From an uncultured Neomegalonema sp. (GTDB lineage Bacteria; Pseudomonadota; Alphaproteobacteria; Rhodobacterales; Rhodobacteraceae), in the NCBI GenBank assembly GCA_937958625.1, contig CALGNO010000027.1, positions 1 to 34,200 on the forward strand: DNA of 34,200 nt, written 5' to 3'. Below, piece after piece: positions 31,772 through 34,200 of the stretch. The position numbers and the translations under genes are program-made. Below the pieces are notes generated by a model. The model saw only the letters and a list, made by a program, of their open reading frames with translations. It searched no databases and was not told the origin of the DNA. The first letter of the stretch is position 1; each line of letters starts with the position of its first letter.

Positions 31772-32717
31772 CCGACAGCAACGCTCGCAACCCGTCTTCC
31801 AGCGACGTCTTTGCCTTCAGGCCGAGCAGGCGCGCCATGCGCTGGGGGTCACCGAGGGAATGGCGGATGTCGCCGTCCCTTGCCGCGGCGTGGGAAATCG
31901 CGGCCCGGGTTCCGGCAAGATCGCGCAGGGTCTCGGCCAGTTGATTGACTGTCACGGCACGGCCCGTGCAGAAATTGACGGCATCAAAGCGCGCTTTCTC
32001 GCCCGATTCCTGTGCGGCCCGCATCCGATCCATGGATGCGATCAGGCCCGCGACCACATCGGCGACATAGATGAAGTCCCGCGATTGCTCGCCATCGCCA
32101 TAGATCGTCACGTCCTTGCCCGCCGCAAACCGGTCGGCGAAGATCGAGATCACCCCTGAATAGGGCGACGACGGATCTTGCCCCGGTCCATAGACATTGA
32201 AGAACCGACATGCCGTGCTTGGCAGATCGAACAGTGCCGCAGCGGGGCCAGCATGGAGTTCGGCACCGAGCTTATCGGCACCATAGGGCGAGAGGGGTTG
32301 TTTCGGATCATCCTCGACAATCGGCATCATCTCGGCCACGCCATAGATCGCCGCCGAGGAGGCAAAGGCTACCGGCAGGGGTTTTTCCGCCGCATCCCGC
32401 GCCGCCTCGAACACCGTTACCGTGCCGAAGAGGTTCGTGCGATGGCTCTGACGCCAGGCACGGTTGCACCGCTCGACCGAGGCGATGGCCGCGAGGTGAA
32501 AGACGCCGTCGGCGCCGCTGACCGCCCGGTTCATGGCCGCCGCATCGGCGACATCGCCAACGATCACTTCGGCATTGATTGGCGGCGCGCTGCGCTTGCC
32601 CGTCGAAAGATCGTCGATGATCCGAACCCGGTCGCCCCGCGCCACCAGGGCATGGGCAAGATGGGCACCGATGAAGCCGCAGCCCCCGGTAATGGTATAA
32701 AGCGGCGTGTCGGGCAT
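31755..32717 (-). CDS. NAD-dependent sugar-nucleotide epimerase (UDP-glucose 4-epimerase-like SDR)
   Basis: The 320-residue protein is an extended short-chain dehydrogenase that would interconvert nucleotide sugars for cell-surface polysaccharide. It has the NAD-binding GGCGFIG (11-17), an acidic residue after strand 2 (IIDDLSTGKR), the catalytic Ser in ASSAAIYG (120-126) and the YxxxK pair Tyr145/Lys149 in SPYGADKLGAE. FFNVYGPGQDPSSPYSGVI (172-190) is typical of UDP-GlcNAc/UDP-Glc 4-epimerases. The exact substrate cannot be read. A GGAGGA ribosome site precedes the start. It is divergent from glmU across a 217-base gap, and GlmU makes UDP-GlcNAc, a possible substrate. Confidence 0.88.
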   Translation of the reverse strand: MPDTPLYTITGGCGFIGAHLAHALVARGDRVRIIDDLSTGKRSAPPINAEVIVGDVADAAAMNRAVSGADGVFHLAAIASVERCNRAWRQSHRTNLFGTVTVFEAARDAAEKPLPVAFASSAAIYGVAEMMPIVEDDPKQPLSPYGADKLGAELHAGPAAALFDLPSTACRFFNVYGPGQDPSSPYSGVISIFADRFAAGKDVTIYGDGEQSRDFIYVADVVAGLIASMDRMRAAQESGEKARFDAVNFCTGRAVTVNQLAETLRDLAGTRAAISHAAARDGDIRHSLGDPQRMARLLGLKAKTSLEDGLRALLSVSQAA

Positions 32718-32934
32718 CGTCGATCCTCCGTGGTAAGACCTTCATCATGACCGAAAGCAGATAATTTTTCGTTTTCATGCCCCGCTTCGCCAATCGCGGG
32801 AAACCCATACGAAGAATAACCTTTTCAAAATGTTGCGGATCATCAAAACCGCAGGTTTCCACGCTTTGCCACTGGCGACAACCGGTCGCATTCTGTATAG
32901 AGCGCGCACCCCGGTTCACGACGAAGGCGCTCCC
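32718..32934. promoter_or_regulatory. Divergent epimerase/glmU intergenic region
   Basis: This 217-base gap is the longest non-coding stretch in the window. It should carry promoters for both genes. A TATAGA at 32896-32901 is a possible -10 for glmU, with only weak -35 matches upstream (TGGCGA at 17 bases or GCGACA at 15 bases). A CCCGC/GCGGG hairpin lies in the middle. I see no RNA gene or repeat in it. Confidence 0.35.
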
Positions 32935-34200
32935 ATGACAAGACCCAGTGCCGTCTGCCTGCTGGCAGCCGGAAAAGGCACGAGAATGCGTTCGGCGTTG
33001 CCCAAGGTGTTGCACCAGATTGCCGGTCTGCCAATGCTGGGCCATGCCCTGAACAGCGCGGCGGGCTGTGCGCCGACCCGTACCGTGATCGTCACCGGGC
33101 ATCAGTCCGAAAGGGTGGCGGAAGTCGCCGAAACCCTGTCTCCGGGTGCTATCTGCACGGTGCAGGAACCGCAGCTTGGCACCGGCCATGCGGTTATGCA
33201 GACGCGCGAGGCGCTGGCGGATTTTGAGGGCGATGTCTTTATCCTGTTCGCCGATACGCCGCTTATCCGCCCCGAAACCTTGACCGATATGGCCAGTGCA
33301 CGGGCCAAGGGCGCGGCGGTGGTGGTGCTGGGCTTCGAAGCGGCGGAGCCGGGCGGCTATGGGCGGCTTATCGAGGGGCCGGACGGCCTTGACCGGATTG
33401 TCGAGGCGAAGGACGCCACCGATGCGGAACGCGCGGTGCGCCTGTGCAATTCGGGCGTGATGTGCGTCGATGGCGCGATCCTTTTTGGGCTGCTCGACCG
33501 GGTCACCGACGACAATGCCAACGAGGAATACTACCTGACCGACATCGTCGGCCTTGCCCGCGCCGATGGCCTGCCCTGTGCCGTGGTCCGGTGTGCGGAG
33601 GAAGAGACGCTGGGCGTCAACAGCCGCGTTGATCTGGCGGCGGGCGAGGCCGCGTTCCAACGGCGCGCGCGGCGGGCGGCAATGGTCGCAGGGGCAACCC
33701 TGACCGACCCCGGCACAGTGCATTTCTCCCACGATACGGTTCTGGGCCGCGATGTGATCGTCGAGCCGAATGTGGTCTTTGGCCCCGGCGTGACGGTCGC
33801 CGATGGCGCGACGATCCGGGCATTCAGCCATCTGGAAGGGTGCACCGTCGCGACCGGCGCGATCATCGGCCCCTATGCCCGGCTGCGCCCCGGTGCCGAG
33901 ATTGGCGAAAAGGCTCGCATCGGAAACTTTGTCGAGGTCAAGAACGCTCGCTTCGGCACGGGCGCGAAGGCGAACCACTTGACCTATGTCGGCGATGCGT
34001 CGGTCGGCGACAATGCGAATGTCGGTGCAGGAACCATTACCTGCAACTATGACGGCTATCTGAAGCATCGTACCGAGATCGGCGCGGAGGCTTTCATCGG
34101 ATCGAATACCGCCCTAGTTGCGCCGGTAAAGATAGGCACGCGCGCAACGGTAGCCGCCGGGTCCGTAATCACAGAAGATGTGGCTGACGACGATCTGGCC
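32935..34200 (+). CDS. glmU: Bifunctional GlcNAc-1-phosphate uridyltransferase / glucosamine-1-phosphate acetyltransferase (3' end beyond window)
   Basis: GlmU makes UDP-GlcNAc for peptidoglycan and lipid A in the cytoplasm. The window holds 422 codons without a stop; the full protein is usually about 450 residues. The N-terminal nucleotidyltransferase has LAAGKGTRMRSALPKVLH (10-27), QLGTGHAV, FADTPL and NANEEYYLTDIV. The C-terminal left-handed beta-helix begins near residue 245 with hexapeptide repeats and carries the conserved NFVEVKNA, LTYVGDASVG and GAGTITCNYDGY. An ATG at 32935 fits the usual N-terminus; the ribosome site (GAAGG) is modest. The remaining C-terminal residues lie outside the window. 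Confidence 0.97.
   Translation, partial: MTRPSAVCLLAAGKGTRMRSALPKVLHQIAGLPMLGHALNSAAGCAPTRTVIVTGHQSERVAEVAETLSPGAICTVQEPQLGTGHAVMQTREALADFEGDVFILFADTPLIRPETLTDMASARAKGAAVVVLGFEAAEPGGYGRLIEGPDGLDRIVEAKDATDAERAVRLCNSGVMCVDGAILFGLLDRVTDDNANEEYYLTDIVGLARADGLPCAVVRCAEEETLGVNSRVDLAAGEAAFQRRARRAAMVAGATLTDPGTVHFSHDTVLGRDVIVEPNVVFGPGVTVADGATIRAFSHLEGCTVATGAIIGPYARLRPGAEIGEKARIGNFVEVKNARFGTGAKANHLTYVGDASVGDNANVGAGTITCNYDGYLKHRTEIGAEAFIGSNTALVAPVKIGTRATVAAGSVITEDVADDDLA

Noticed and set aside
32308..34068. Minus-strand frame of 586 codons over glmU and the epimerase 5' part
   Set aside because: The opposite strand encodes unmistakable GlmU; part of this frame is just the epimerase gene read out of frame.
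1..34200. CRISPR arrays, tRNA or rRNA genes, insertion sequences, prophage or attachment sites
   Set aside because: Reading through the window gave no regularly spaced repeats, no cloverleaf-like tRNA, no transposase or integrase, and no flanking direct repeats.

Overview
The window is GC-rich, densely packed alphaproteobacterial chromosome. Roughly 26 kb of it (about 1.05-27.7 kb) is a flagellar gene cluster. The cluster contains flaF, flbT, a DUF1217 gene and a MotE-like gene, and its flagellin begins MSSILTNNGAM. Gene order and flanking genes (glmU, thiamine ABC transporter, BKACE enzyme) point to Rhodobacterales, most likely a roseobacter-type member of Rhodobacteraceae/Paracoccaceae. This placement is inferred from protein style and gene order; no search was run.

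Layout. (1) 1-1039, plus strand: the end of an alpha/beta hydrolase and a complete BKACE/DUF849 enzyme. (2) 1048-5394, minus strand: tightly overlapping operon fliF-fliH-fliN-fliP-fliG (M-ring, export ATPase regulator, switch, export gate). (3) 5522-13531, plus strand: a motor, rod and L-ring block of fliL, a small membrane/coiled-coil gene, a motE-like gene, motA, a 714-residue exported protein of unknown function, flgF, flgG, flgA, flgH and a second fliL-like gene. (4) 13641-16242, minus strand: flgD and fliK. (5) 16350-20326, plus strand: a minimal flgJ (rod-binding domain only), an flgN-like gene, flagellin, flaF, flbT and DUF1217. (6) 20311-21654, minus strand: fliI. (7) 21789-27687, plus strand: flgB, flgC, fliE, fliQ, flhA, fliR, flhB and a small fliJ-like coiled-coil gene. 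(8) 27733-31771, plus strand: TPP riboswitch, thiB, a DUF29 gene lodged inside the operon, thiP and thiQ. (9) 31755-32717, minus strand: an NAD-dependent sugar epimerase. (10) 32935 to the end, plus strand: glmU, cut by the window edge.

The flagellar genes encode the export gate (FliP, FliQ, FliR, FlhA, FlhB), ATPase complex (FliH, FliI, probable FliJ), MS ring, part of the C ring (FliG, FliN), rod (FlgB, FlgC, FlgF, FlgG, FliE), L ring (FlgH), hook assembly factors (FlgD, FliK), filament and stator protein MotA. No motB, fliM, flgE, flgI, flgK or flgL is visible here, so those must lie elsewhere. Divergent fliF/fliL, fliK/flgJ and fliI/flgB pairs create three promoter-bearing gaps. Two of these gaps, and the flagellin leader, share an inverted repeat WTTAA-N11-TTAAW, a possible operator.

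The best candidate for undescribed biology is the block 5522-10084. Around motA it puts a FliL, a small coiled-coil membrane protein, a MotE-like protein and a large secreted protein with a beta-rich head, a Pro/Ala-rich linker and a long helical, solenoid-like body. This looks like a lineage-specific periplasmic stator scaffold. There are no rRNA, tRNA, CRISPR, prophage or insertion sequence features, and no stretch longer than about 220 bases lacks a gene.
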